Source of the DNA: Gnetum montanum
Taxonomy: Eukaryota > Streptophyta > Gnetopsida > Gnetales > Gnetaceae
NCBI GenBank assembly: GCA_015680685.1
Contig: MNCI01028786.1
Location: forward strand, 98,230 to 139,069
Direction: 5' to 3'
DNA length: 40,840 bases
Position 1 is the stretch's first letter. Each line of letters begins with the position of its first letter. Shown piece by piece: positions 23,001 through 31,317 of this stretch. A program made the position numbers and the translations under genes. The notes under the pieces are model-generated. The model did no database searches, had not been told where the DNA came from, and was given only the letters and a program-made list of their open reading frames with translations.

Positions 23001-26000
23001 GTAGACCCCCTTTAAATTGAAACTGTGGATATGCTCCTACTTGCCATCAAAACCACAAACCCCAAACTAGCTTGCAAAATCCCGGGGCACAAATCCAAGG
23101 GGGGAACCCCTTGAATGCCGATCCCCCCCTCCCCCCTAGGTTACTATCCATATTACCCCCCTCCCCAGTAATCCATAGGGGTAGACCCCCTTTAAACTGA
23201 AATTGTGGATAGGCTCCTACCTGCCATCAAAACAAAATTCCATGCCTGAACATCCAGAGAAACACTTGGCCAGAGGCCCCACCACATGCTAAGACACCAA
23301 AAAATGTGGCCAAAAGAAGGAAACCAAACCAAAAAACCATTTTCGAAAGTAGGAAATCAGTTGCCATTAAAGTTGGAGAGGCAGATGGGTATAGGCACAA
23401 GTGGCCCGTTCCTAATGATGAATTACATCTAAAACTGCCTGGTGCCTTTCAGAGTCCACAAAAGCAGCAACCTCCTGGAATGCCTTGAAAGCTGCTGCCC
23501 TTCTAGCAATTTCTGTCTGGTTCCCCTCCTTATCTAGATGGAGCTCTCGCTCTTGACTTCTAATGTGCCTCTGCAAGGAACTCCAAGGCACTTCCCTCCC
23601 AATATCCAGAACTACATAAGGGCATCACCCTTGCCGCAACCACATGCGAACATTGTGCTCATGTGTAGTGTCTAGTCTTTGTTGTATCTATGTCTCCTCC
23701 TCTAGTTCCCTTTCTCTACATTCTGGCTTTGCTTGTTCCCACCTTTCATTCTCTTGAGCCTCCTCTTGCAGCTAGTGATGAATCATCATCCGCAACTCTG
23801 CCTCGAGCTTTTCATGAGCAGCCGCATCAGCTAGGTCCTATCGATGACCCTCCTCCCTAGCTGTGTCAAGGATATGACATTTAGCCTCTTCTAGCTGTCG
23901 TTGAAAAGCCACCTCTCTCTCTCTCTCTGCCCACCTGTGCTCCCAGTGAGCCCTCTCTTCATGAGCCCCTATTACCACAGCCATTGCCAAAAGTGCATTC
24001 AAATGAGGAGACCTAGCTTTCAACGTTTCCCCATCTCAACAGTTGCTTGAGACCCCCTATGCTGCAAAACCACTAGCTTCGAAGGTGAGAACCACCTCCT
24101 TAGCCTCCTAGGTAGGAACCCCTCCCATCCACCTCCTTGGAATCGCTAGATAGTTCCACACCAACCGATGGCTTACTCTTGGTCCTCTGCCTACTATACA
24201 TAGTCTGAACTGTACTACATGTTGCCATTAATCAGGAAGAACACGCCTCTTTCCAGAGTGCCAGTATTAATTCAGAATGCCTTCCTCGATGCCCTTGACG
24301 CAATATATTGAGAAAAAAGCAGGGTACATTCATAATATGACCCAAACGCAGGCAACACATTATGCTGAAATGTAAACCCTGTAGTTTAGAAACATTCCCT
24401 AATTGAGCAAAATACCACTCAATGAGATCAACAGCTACTTGCCATAATCCCAGAAGCGACAACTTCAAAACTTGATTGCTTCTTGTCTTTGGAACAAGCC
24501 TGGAAAAAAATAGCTCTACATCTTGCAGGTTGCAACTAGTGGCCAGTATAATCTCACTTGCCACTGAAATGCCCAAGCAAGTCGCAATCAAAGCTTCAGT
24601 CAGCTAAATTTCCACCCCCTAGAACAACGTAGACTTCCCCTCCCAATTGGCAAAGAAATCCTCATCTTCCAGGTCTGGTTCACCCTGTAACTTTGGCAAG
24701 AAACCATCCCAACCAATCCACACTAGAAGCCGCCACAACGCCTCATTTTCTTGATATCCCTTGTAGGGGGTTCAAATGTCAATGTAACCTCCATTGTCAC
24801 CCACGGTTCCTTCCTAAGATGGGACCCTTCAGCCATGATCTGTGCCGGTGGCAACAACTGCTTCTCCCTGAGAATGTGGAAATTTCGGGCCCTCCATAGG
24901 GACCACAGAATAGTCGTAGCTCTAGAATCTCTGTCTAGCTTCCGGTGCATCAGATTAGCTGCACATAGTACCTTGATGGAAAAGGAACATTCATATAGAA
25001 AGTGTGCCACTGTCACAATGCCTTCCATGCAGAGTGGACATGTGTCCATGACTTCAACCCCCTTGCAACATAGTGCTACCCTAACGGGAATGGCACTATG
25101 GTTAATCAACTAGACAAAAGCCTTAATTTTCTTAGGTAAGAACCCCTTCCAGAGGTCTTGCCACCCCCAAATCGTGGGGTATTGGTTCATGATTAATTGC
25201 TTCGGAGTGGTCCCGATCAGCCCCATTTGATGCATGTGATTGGTGTGTTGGCAGAGCGCATGCCACACATAGGAATCATTCGAACTAGCATCCCATTGAT
25301 ATTTATTTCGCATAATAATAATCCAACGTGTTGTGGATTGATCAGCCAGAAGCCTATGAAGCAATTATTGGTAACTCATGTCAAGCATATCTTGAAACTT
25401 GTAAATCCTTAAACCCCTTGCTTGTTTCGGCCTAGCAGCAATCTCCTAGTTCACCAAGTGCACACGGCTGCCCACTTTTCCCTCACTCCAAGTAAAATTC
25501 TGTATAATTTGATCTATTTTGGCAGTAATCGTTGTAGGGCGAGAAGCTGCTGAAGCAACATATCTAGCCATAGCCGCTAGAACCAAAGAGGCTAGTAAAG
25601 CCTGAGATGCCTACGTCAAAAATCTGCAGGTCTAGTGGTCCACCTGTTTGTGGAATTTTTCAAGCATCAATGCCCAAGACTTCTTCCTGTGCCAATGGTT
25701 TAGCACCAATCCTAGGTAAACGTCTTTGTTAGAGCCCGAGAGAACTCCTAGCTCTTGAATGATCAACCCTTGAACCCTACTATTAGTGTCAAGCTTCCCT
25801 GCCATATGCTGAAGCGCTCTATTAATTGCCATCGCCTGTGGAATGGCCACCCTCGAAAACAAAATAGTATTGCCTGTGTAATGTTCTATCAGGCATTGTG
25901 TTCAAGCAATTTTTAGACCCCCCACCCCCTCCATCTCATAGTAAGCCTACATCAAGTCCATAACAAGAATAAAGAGCAACAACAATAAAGGATCACCCTA

Positions 26001-29000
26001 TCTCAACCCCCTCCCTGGAGACGAAAACCCCCATAGTTTCCCCCCTAGATCTAAAGAGAAACCACCAGATGATTGAATATGAATACACAGATTAACAAAA
26101 GTTGGTTGAAAACCCTTTTGTAGCATAATTTCCTGCAGTGCCTCCACGACACTGTATCATAAGCCTTGGAAATATCCAACTTCAAGCACATACCAGGAAA
26201 CTTTGTAGTTCTTAGTGAATGAAGGACTTCTTGTACTAGTAAAATCTGATATTGGATGTAGCAACCTTGAACGAAACTTGCTTGTTGTGGCCCCACCAAC
26301 CGTGGCATTAACAACACTAACCATGCAACCAACATTTTCAAAAAAAGACGAATGAAGGTGTTGCAAACACCAATTGGGCAGAAATGTGCAAGTTTAGTCA
26401 GTAGGTTCGACTTTGGGATAAGAACAATATGAGAACAATTTATCTCTTTTTGAACCTGTTTCCACTTCAACATCTCATTAAATGCATCTAGTAGATTAGG
26501 CCCCATCACATCGCTAAAAGCTTGAAAGAATTCAATTAGCCACCCATTTGGCCCCGAGGCCTGCCTTGCTTTCATAGAGCTCAGGGCCGCCTCCAGCTCC
26601 CTTTTGGAGAAAGGTGTCAAAAGATCATATTATCCTCCAAAATGAGAACCTTATCAATATGGATCGAAATCGGTCTTACTGGTTGGTGTTGCCAAGTTTG
26701 GGACCTGCAATCAAGAAGTGCTTGTGCAATTTGCTGCTCCCCTATTATTCCTTGTCCTTGCATCACAAGGTTATGAATTCTCTTCTCTTGGTGAGTCAAC
26801 TGTGTTGCAGCAAAGAAAAATGGATATTTCAGTCTCCGCCCTTCAACCATTGAACACAGCCTTGTTGTCTCCAGTACACCTCATCCTCTGCATCTAAATT
26901 TTGGAGGGCAGCTAGAGTTTACCACTTTGCCATGCCCATATCTCTTCCTAACTCCTTCTCCGCCTGAATGTTTGCAAGCTTAGTCAGAAGCATCTTCTTA
27001 GTGAAATAGAAAGAAAATTTGTCTTCCTTCTTCTTTGCTTGCAATGCTCGCTTCAGCTAAAGCAAACCTTGTTTTCAAAAACTCTCTAGGGTCAACCTAT
27101 TCCACAGAAGAGTTCCAAATATCATCCACCAAAGGCCATAGCCATGGTTTTTGGAGCCAAAATCTTTTGAATCTAAACGAGGTAGCTTTCCCAAGATCCC
27201 TCTCCCCAATGTAGTAGAGTAGTAGACGATGATTAGAAGCCATTCGCTCTTTCCCGATCACCTACACAACCTAACACAATAGCAAATAGGAGTTGACCCA
27301 CACTCTATCAATCTTGGTCATTACCAGATCGTTGCCCTTCCGTCGGTTACTCCACATGTATTGACAACCTTTTAACCTCCAGCTCAAGTAGCCAGGAAGT
27401 CTAGAAAACTTTGAGCCCCTGGAGGAGCCTGATCACCACCATTGAATTTCTCCCATTTGTGTAACCACTGATTAAAATCCTTAACCATGATCCATTGGTG
27501 TTTATCTCGGACTAGGGACCCAATCCTATGCAATTCCTCTATCCGGTCCTCCCAAGATTGAGGACCATAGAAGTTAGTGAGCCAAATGTCTCCATCTCAC
27601 AAGAAAACAGTAATACTCCAAGTTGAGCTACCAATAACATCAAATGGCCATTTTGATAGGAAGGCCAAGCCTTCGGCCCTTCTCAGACTCTCGACTAGCT
27701 ACACTTGGCATCTTTGCCAATGTAGCCAATGGCCTTCTTGTAGCTGAATTTTTGTTTCCTGTGAGCAAACAATGTCACAATTCTCCTAATGCACCATATC
27801 CTTTAGGGTATTTCGTTTGAAGGAGGTACCTTGCCCTTTGCAGTTCCATGAAAGCATCCTCATGTCCTACTGGAAGTGCATTTTTTGTAAACTCCCTTGA
27901 GGGTTGTTTGAACCCCCAAATCAATCTCTAATTGTGTTTGTTTTGAGCGAGATGTCGCACCTGACTAGCACTCGACACGACCATGTTTTGGCGAGATAGG
28001 GAAGGTGGGGCATCCCCCCTCCCTTCCTAACTATCTTAGACATTGACGGCAAAGGTCCACCTCTCACTACTGAGACCCAATCATCAAGTAGAGGCAGCTC
28101 CACCCCCACCCGTTTGTTATCTCCCCCTGGAGTGGTTGGTGACCTAGGCAGCATCCTAGCAACATCATCCTTGCATCCTTCCTCTGCTGTCGTTGTTGCT
28201 GGCATAGACATCATTATCTATGTCTCCTCTGGTGTGTGCACATTAGCTTTCACAAGCTCATGTCTTGGCATCTCTTGCTCAGCCCCACATCGACAATTGT
28301 CTTGACCACCTTGTCACCCCCTTGCCTCGATGGGGCCTCACCAGAAATAATTGGACCCGCACCAACCACCGAACACCCAAGAGAGACCCCCAGAGCCCTA
28401 CCTGTGCACATCGCAATCTTCCAACTATCATCCTGCTGTTGGTGGCCTAGATTCCTTTGGCTAGGTTTATTTTGCTAGACCTTGCAATCCTTTGTTAGAT
28501 GCCCCTGCTTTCCCCAGGTCCCACAGCTCGTCGGTGGTGTAACCCTTTTGGCACCCCTTGGAACTATGACCACATTCTCATATTCTATGATAACCTTTTC
28601 CTCCCTCGTGGAGAGGATTAGCGTAATCTCCTTGACCAAATCTTTCAAGGCTCCAAACGTAAAACCTAGTGAAGCCTAGCCGCTCCCTAGCACCCATACA
28701 CTGGTCAAAAGAGATAAACTCTCCAAAGAACCCGACCAGGGTTTTATGAAAATCTAAGGTCCAAAACTCCCATGGGATCCCTGAAAGCCAGATCTAGATA
28801 GGGGCCTTGGTGAAAAGGTCCGGGTCACGGTGTGCACTCGAATGCCAGTGGTTAGGGCCAGACCCCTTGCTCCAAAAAACCATGGACCACCAGTTAAAAC
28901 CCGATGCCTCTCTTCCACAGTCAGAAAAGTGAAAAGAAGCAAATTCTCCGGGAGGCTGTGCACCTCCACACAACAAAAGCTCTAGTGAATGACCACCCAC

Positions 29001-30807
29001 TTTTTAACCAACTCCAAAGTGGGGCCATTGCTTGTAGAAATGAACTTCCCTATCAAACTCAACTCAACAACTTTGAACCCCTCCGCAGGTGGCCCCTTGA
29101 TGTGCAGACGCATCGAACCCTCCCCCTGCTCACAGGCTTCAATCTTGCCCATCCTAGGGCACCAAGAAGCCCTTGAACTAGATCCAGCCCCCTTGCTTCT
29201 AGCTGCAAAGCTAGAGAAACTGCCCTTCCTAGTCTTGACACTTCTACCTGAAGTCCCTCTTGCTGCCCCACCGAAGCCTACTCCACCTACCATTCCATCG
29301 CTCCCTGTGTCTTCGCCTTCTGCTCTCCCCAAGTTCCTACCCATCTCCCACAATCTAGATGCAAAATTTTTGACCCTTCAAACATGCATCAAACATCAAA
29401 TAACATGAACATGAAACTAAACTTGAAATTAAACATGCAAATAAACATGAAACATGAGAGAAATGTTAGGGACTTGAATTGTGAGAGCCCCAATTGAGAG
29501 AAACTTCAAATCCTTGAGAAACTTTTGAGATGATTGTAAGAATTTGTGAGAAACATTATGAGAGAAATGGCTGTGAGAATTGGTTTGAGAGAACCATGAG
29601 AGATTCAATTCGAGGGAATGCATATTGAGAGAATGAGAAAAAAGGAAAAAGGGCTGGAAGTTAGATGAGCTTCAGCATAAGCATACACACAAATAAAGTA
29701 AAAAAGAGCTTTCATTCACTTCAAGCTTCCATTATAGTGACATTGAATGAGGGTGTGGCCCTCTATTTATACTTGAGTTGAGAGAGCTTTGGCCAAAATG
29801 GCATGCTCATCCATGAAGGTTGATCAGTCCCCTTTGCTTGTTTTGCACATGTACTTTTTCCCATGTTTTAGCCTAACATAACATCAAAACACTTTATTTC
29901 TAACCACAAGGACCCATGACTTTAACTTCAAAGAACTAGTTATGACTCCAACTAACTTCTAATGACTTCTAACATAACTTGACTCGACTCCAACACAAGG
30001 ACATAGAACAAACTAAGGGAAACAACATGAAAGATGACAAAGGAGGTAGGCACACATTCACAATATACTTAACAACTTGTCAAATGGATGGTGAGTTAAC
30101 ACTGTTCTGATTAATAGAATTGAAGTAGGATGGATGAAGTGGCAAGAAGCTAGTGGTGTTCTTTGTGATGTAATCCCTGCTAGATTGAAGGGGTGGGAAA
30201 TTTCTACAGAATTTCTATTAGTCCTGTGATATTTTATGGTGTGAAATGCTATTTGATCCGAAAACATTAGGCTTAATGACATGATTATCAGATGAGCACA
30301 TTTCACAATTAGCAGGGGATATATGGATAGAATTTTTATTGAAAGCTGTTTTCACTTTGCAATATCATGATGGGCAAAATCTAGAAAAAAAAAAGATAAA
30401 AACAACTGATGATTTTGCTTTTAGGAATGTTTTCAACCGTCTTATTTAATTTTGTAACAGTGCTCCATAGTTTGTTACGTAAGTTGATATAGTGAAAATC
30501 CATATTCATTTTTTGATGCAAGTTTTTCATCGTTTTAATGTAGTTCAAGAATGGAGCAATATTTAGAGCCAATTTCAGCTGTTCCATTGAATGATGAATT
30601 AACTAAAGCCAAAGCTTTAGTCTTCAAAATGGAGCATGAAGCACTTCTTGCTTTAACAAAAAAGGTAATTTTCACATGCAAATCCAACATCAATAATCTT
30701 ATTTTAAGACCGTTCCAAAAATAATTTTTGTGGTTTGTACACAACAGGTGTTGCCTCTGGTGGACAACATTGAGGACCTATTTATCTCTATTGTATCTCT
30801 TGATGTG
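10838..30807 (+). CDS. MUTS2: MutS2-family DNA mismatch-repair-like protein gene (partial, seven exons)
   Basis: Coding segments: 10838-11005, 11104-11187, 12788-12838, 19171-19227, 19311-19393, 30544-30664 and 30748-30807. They give about 208 codons in a row with no stop and GT/AG borders throughout. The order of words matches plant MutS2 (MutS type 2) proteins as I remember them: ALAIASLVQFCAQLQ, VDEGGFVKDDASSGLK, LEQQVYKLL, INGRWCIKA, GLLLK, EPISAVPLNDEL, IEDLFISIVSLDV. MutS2 proteins are ATPases related to mismatch repair. Plant forms act in plastids or mitochondria or suppress recombination; the exact role is unknown here. Only part of the core/lever region is present. The Walker ATPase and Smr parts should lie downstream, and the N terminus upstream. 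Introns 2, 3 and 5 hold transposable elements, mostly antisense. Confidence 0.85.
11104..11187 (+). CDS. MUTS2: MutS2 exon b (28 codons)
   Basis: This exon reads VSDLLIHERIVREIYK, then TVDEGGFVKDDA, matching the MutS2 'V-D-x-D-G-x-x-K-D-x-A-S' signature. The acceptor is GTGCAG. The exon itself begins GTAAGT, which looks like a donor, so a cryptic splice choice is possible. The donor is at 11188 (GTATGT). Confidence 0.85.
11578..11591 (+). repeat. target-site duplication of L4, left copy
   Basis: TTCTTCACAACTTT, identical to 12071-12084. Its last T bases merge with the poly(T) that marks the L4 3' end. Confidence 0.9.
11592..12070 (-). mobile_element. LINE copy L4 (5'-truncated, in MutS2 intron 2)
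   Basis: This is a short insertion of about 480 bp. Its 3' poly(A) appears as an 11-T run at 11589-11599, followed by the family 3' end (RC: CCCGACCTCTTTCTC then A's). It is flanked by a 14-bp target duplication. It holds only the coiled coil and the first half of the J module. An N at 11679 stands where the J module should continue. It is GC-rich inside an AT-rich intron and lies antisense to the gene. Confidence 0.92.
11683..12070 (-). pseudogene. L4 ORF2 extension: coiled coil and J-like start
   Basis: This fragment is open throughout. EEELQQATQRAADEVREEW starts a Glu/Arg/Gln/Ala-rich coiled coil that continues to QKQLDRAHGHNAQQWLREG. The J module then opens with CPYFVLGINYECSWAELRR and HIRRTSAR. 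It is cut before the HPD loop, at an N. It is the cleanest reading of the coiled-coil to J junction in the window: the motif N-A-Q-Q-W-L-R-E-G-x-C-P-Y is shared, with changes, by L5 and L6. It has no start of its own, because it is the tail of a truncated insertion. Confidence 0.75.
12071..12084 (+). repeat. target-site duplication of L4, right copy
   Basis: TTCTTCACAACTTT, identical to 11578-11591. It defines the 5' limit of L4. Confidence 0.9.
12788..12838 (+). CDS. MUTS2: MutS2 exon c (17 codons)
   Basis: This short exon encodes SSGLKMARARVSKLEQQ, directly continuing '...KDDA' of exon b. The equivalent in other MutS2 proteins is an A-S-x-x-L-x-x-x-R-x-x-V-x-x-L-E-x-K segment. The acceptor is TTTAG, the donor GTATAC, phase 0. 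The 1.6-kb intron before it contains L4. Confidence 0.85.
14692..14766 (+). repeat. inverted dispersed repeat, copy 1
   Basis: This 75-bp segment runs from CACACCTCTAGATG to CTACACATATGAC, with AATGTGGTTTAAGGGCACCA in its middle. It matches the reverse complement of 17686-17762 with a few differences. It may be a stray part of the element carrying the decayed ORF at 16.5-17.7 kb. Confidence 0.7.
15100..15490 (-). repeat. LTR-like U3 with AGAYRTCT array (minus orientation)
   Basis: About nine near-palindromic octamers of the type AGACGTCT, AGACATCT or AGATGTCT are spread over 15170-15470. On the minus strand a TATAAAATAGG box lies at 15113-15123, downstream of the array. The same arrangement, an AGAYRTCT array followed by a TATA box, occurs in the LTRs at 32723 and 36875. 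LTR ends and a PBS were not found. Confidence 0.4.
16500..17660 (-). pseudogene. decayed putative plant transposon protein ORF
   Basis: Read on the minus strand from about 17660, fragments appear in the order RFDN, LGWMTFLTMS, MIQEFFATL, VNELLGI-like pieces, YLQAFVLYCILIGQKINLDS, HPLLISLIIQHAGVPIPD and an Asp/Glu/Pro-rich tail (SIAKAIEKIGKNLSTI onward, 16823-16518). The words 'ILIGQKINL...LISLIIQHAGV' recall the C-terminal half of the PF20167 'putative plant transposon protein' family, known from extra ORFs of plant retroelements. Several frameshifts and stops break it. The function of that family is unknown. It could also be an unrelated retroelement ORF. Confidence 0.42.
17686..17762 (-). 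repeat. inverted dispersed repeat, copy 2
   Basis: This is the reverse complement of 14692-14766 with a few mismatches. It lies just upstream, on the minus strand, of the decayed transposon-protein ORF and reads into it. Confidence 0.7.
19171..19227 (+). CDS. MUTS2: MutS2 exon d (19 codons)
   Basis: This exon encodes VYKLLGTLLSNDTKEENSK, corresponding to the 'LxxLLDxLIRN' segment after the Leu-Glu helix. The acceptor is ATGTAG, the donor GTATAC, phase 0. The preceding intron is 6.3 kb. Confidence 0.8.
19311..19393 (+). CDS. MUTS2: MutS2 exon e (27 codons plus 2 nt)
   Basis: This exon encodes EISFINGRWCIKATKD, then FQGLLLK. The GRWC-I and GLLL words are strong MutS2 signatures. The acceptor is TTGCAG. 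The donor GTACC at 19394 leaves phase 2, matched by the 1-nt phase of exon f. The intron before it is 83 bp; the intron after it is 11.1 kb. Confidence 0.85.
19670..20335 (+). pseudogene. RTE endonuclease domain
   Basis: Recognised pieces: MDLMKRRRENIACL then ETKWK after a stop (catalytic Glu), FGKPVNILSTYAAKVGL-like, RRDFNGYVRA (the GDFNGHVG-type motif with Gly to Arg), CYERVHEGHIIGEKNEMGE, FVQAYDLAIANATFKK and STQVDYMMV. This order is that of the plant RTE LINE endonuclease, often annotated as 'craniofacial development protein 2-like'. One frame of 127 codons survives (19948-20331); the part before it is broken by stops. It cannot be active. Confidence 0.78.
20740..21951 (+). pseudogene. 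RTE reverse transcriptase domain
   Basis: The pieces lie in all three frames: KAKLRAFNTFMRSWE, MNNGKAT then PNGIFIEVWKSMG, KNKEDIQNFSNYGDIKFMSH, IDLEF then YDRVS, EIIWWVLKKK, MHDGATTHVHTI, MDFPNFPLKVGLHQGYALSP, GTLESKGLRISTSKREY and CKQFRYMGSLL. The order is that of RTE reverse transcriptases. The catalytic F/YADD is not legible: the place around 21700-21730 is degraded. Only the thumb end is missing, and it probably lies at about 30076-30310. Confidence 0.78.
21952..22857. other. unrecognised segment between RTE break and L5
   Basis: About 900 bp with no coding sequence recognised. Short words of the type CATGGGTCATGGT and GTGAGGTTGTGGTCACTTGG recur between 22090 and 22340. Together with 29386-30075 it would be the older insertion that split the RTE element, later hit by L5. 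Confidence 0.4.
22935..23234 (-). repeat. 180-bp-spaced direct repeat in L5 3' UTR
   Basis: About 120 bp (22935-23054) recurs at 23115-23234, exactly 180 bases apart. The shared core includes AGTAATCCAYAGGGGTAGAC, CCCCCTTTAAAYTGAAA and CTGTGGATA-type words. The left unit contains an N in its C-rich part. Confidence 0.85.
23411..24190 (-). pseudogene. L5 ORF2 extension: coiled coil and J-domain-like C terminus
   Basis: From 24023 the frame reads ERAHWEHRWAEREREVAFQR, then LEEAKCHILDTAREE and further charged segments with stops, as far as HEHNVRMWLRQG near 23640. The J module follows in one frame: CPYVVLDIGREVPWSSLQ, RHIRSQERELHLDKEGN (HLD codons 23540-23532), TEIARRAAAFKAFQEVAAF and VDSERHQAVLDVIHH. 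This is the best view of J helices II and III in the window. Pro of HPD is Leu here. The charged segment is strongly coiled-coil-like. Its biochemical role is unknown. Confidence 0.75.
24232..24730 (-). pseudogene. L5 ORF2 extension: domain X
   Basis: Domain X reads GFLPKLQGEPDLEDEDFF, ANWEGKSTLF, stop, GVEI, stop, and then an open stretch 24591-24232: LIATCLGISVASEIILAT, DVELFFSRLVPKTRSNQV, LLGLWQVAVDLIEWYFAQL, SKLQGLHFSIMCCLRLG, VPCFFLNILRQ and RHSELILALWKEA. This is the most complete X in the window. In L3, L6 and L1 the same words follow the zinc tail in frame; in L5 a frameshift lies at about 24735. Similarity to PF20167 is inferred by eye only. Confidence 0.78.
24735..25364 (-). pseudogene. 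L5 ORF2 zf-RVT tail
   Basis: IIMRNKYQWDASSNDSYVW and WGWQDLWKGFLPKKIKAFV, then a stop, lead into VMDTCPLCMEGIVTVAHFLY and ECSF (the Cys/His motif of the zf-RVT tail), followed by TTILWSLWRARNFHILREK. This is the standard end of a plant LINE reverse transcriptase. It then passes, after a frameshift, into domain X. Confidence 0.82.
25400..26853 (-). pseudogene. L5 ORF2 reverse transcriptase
   Basis: Motifs in order on the minus strand: MKARQASGPNGWLIEFFQAF, CSHIVLIPKSN, FCPIGVCNTFIRLF, ASFVQG, MCLKLDISKAYDTVSW (26199-26150), then after frame changes GRGLR, stop, GDPLL, and the catalytic site read as HYTGNTILFSR at 25890-25866. YADD is therefore YTGN, so catalysis would be lost even in an intact ORF. 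A thumb region with NKDVYLGLVLNHW follows. The longest open stretch is 26620-26051. Confidence 0.85.
27070..27863 (-). pseudogene. L5 ORF2 endonuclease
   Basis: Start ATG 27863-27861 (part of an ATGA overlap with ORF1) gives MRMLSWNCKGQGTSFKRN. SQETKIQ (catalytic Glu), DIWLTNFYGPQSWEDR, IMVKDFNQWLHKWEKF and ERMASNHRLLL (Asp to Asn in the SDH motif) follow. At the place where L1 and L2 share a 1-nt deletion, L5 is in frame (EKFNGGDQAPPGAQSFLDF). Stops occur elsewhere (for example after TLKDMVH). The order and size are normal for a plant LINE endonuclease. Confidence 0.82.
27860..29353 (-). pseudogene. L5 ORF1 (DUF4283-like domain and zinc knuckle)
   Basis: ORF1 starts with a Gly/Ser/Arg-rich segment (29353 downwards), followed by VELSLIGKFISTSNGPTLEL. 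The next frame has NLLLFTFLTVEERHRVLTGG and PWFFGARGLAL, the DUF4283-type pattern of plant LINE ORF1. PIWIWLSGIPWEFW follows. A CCHC-like knuckle reads CGTWGKQGHLTKDC near 28529-28488, where the second Cys has become Trp. A Gly/Pro-rich part leads to the tail TLKGVYKKCTSSRT and TGA at 27862-27860. It has several frameshifts. ORF1 proteins bind the element RNA. Confidence 0.75.
29464..30060 (-). mobile_element. possible solo or partial LTR
   Basis: On the minus strand this begins TGAATGTGTGCC (30060) and ends CCTAACA (29464), so it has TG...CA ends, with a TATA box in the middle and pyrimidine-rich CTCTCA words downstream, as in plant LTRs. No partner LTR or primer-binding site was found. Its left part (29464-29640) is rich in imperfect TGAGAGAAA repeats. 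Confidence 0.35.
29764..29771 (-). promoter_or_regulatory. TATA box (TATAAATA) of the LTR-like segment
   Basis: The reverse complement reads AAGTATAAATAGAGGGCC, the same TATAAATAGA context as in the LTRs at 33136 and 37289. Confidence 0.45.
30076..30310 (+). mobile_element. RTE-type LINE fragment (probable continuation of 19670-21951)
   Basis: This fragment reads NRIEVGWMKWQEASGVLCD, then ARLKGWEIS and YGVKCYL-like pieces. They match the RTE thumb region that normally follows the FRYLGS motif at which the left part stops at 21951. It is decayed, with stops. Confidence 0.7.
30544..30664 (+). CDS. MUTS2: MutS2 exon f (40 codons plus 1 nt)
   Basis: This exon reads SRMEQYLEPISAVPLNDEL, then TKAKALVFKMEHEALLALTKK. 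E-P-x-x-A-V-x-x-N-D-x-L is the conserved MutS2 segment just before the long lever helix. The acceptor is ATGTAG at 30541-30543; an alternative AG six bases later keeps the same frame. The donor is GTAATT. Confidence 0.85.
30748..30807 (+). CDS. MUTS2: MutS2 exon g (20 codons)
   Basis: This exon reads VLPLVDNIEDLFISIVSLDV, the lever-helix end that in other MutS2 proteins runs into a conserved 'INARAxYSRA' segment. That continuation was not found in the remaining 10 kb, so the next exon is probably beyond the window. The acceptor is CAACAG, the donor GTATGG, phase 0. The intron before it is 83 bp. Confidence 0.82.
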
Positions 30808-31317
30808 GTATGGATATTGGTTGATGTTTTTGGAAGTATTCCTTGGATTTATTGATAAACTTATGTCTCTTGGATTATTTAGAGTATTTACAAGAATCTT
30901 GTTTACAAGCAAACCTTACTGTAAACCATAATTAATAATTATTTTGTGGTACTTATTGTTGATATTTGGAAATTTTTATTAACTTGTTTTTTGGGGACCA
31001 AATGCTATTTGTAATGAGATTTGTTCTTGTTCTTTTACAACTTGAATATTTTCGTTTCCTTTCACTGTTCCTCGATGTATTTTTATCAAGAGACCTCTGA
31101 TTTATTTTTTAAAATTTTATCAATTAATTCGATTATTCTGTTGTACAAGTAAACAGAAGATTTTATTAAGATAAGAAGTTTGTAGTAAACCAGAATAACC
31201 TGGACCTCAGGGATCAACCAAAGAGGCAAGTATCATGATTGAGTGTCTATTACATCACCATCTATTTTAAGAGAAACCAGTAATAATTGAATTTATCATC
31301 TTTAGTGTGCCAACTTA
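30808..31317. other. start of MutS2 intron 7, nothing recognised
   Basis: AT-rich sequence after exon g. No further MutS2 exon and no element was identified. Confidence 0.5.

Larger units (their letters stand above)
22858..29385 (-). mobile_element. LINE copy L5 (near full length, 6.5 kb, in MutS2 intron 5)
   Basis: This is the only copy with ORF1, endonuclease, reverse transcriptase, zinc tail, domain X, coiled coil, J module and 3' end in one piece. Its 3' terminus is a short T run (22857-22863) followed by GAGAGAAAGTTGGG. It is diverged and more AT-rich than L1, and its catalytic YADD is changed. The 5' limit near 29385 is set by ORF1-like sequence and a weak possible target duplication (22846-22857 and 29386-29397, 8 of 12 bases). 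An N lies at 22947. It is antisense to the MutS2 gene. Confidence 0.85.

Noticed and set aside
22846-29397. Target duplication of L5 (GGATCAAACGCT / GCATCAAACATC)
   Set aside because: Only 8 of 12 bases match; kept as a weak hint for the borders, not as a feature.
21953-29472. TGTTAGGG at both 21953 and 29464 as starts of an LTR pair
   Set aside because: Similarity ends after the first eight bases; the following 100 bases differ completely.
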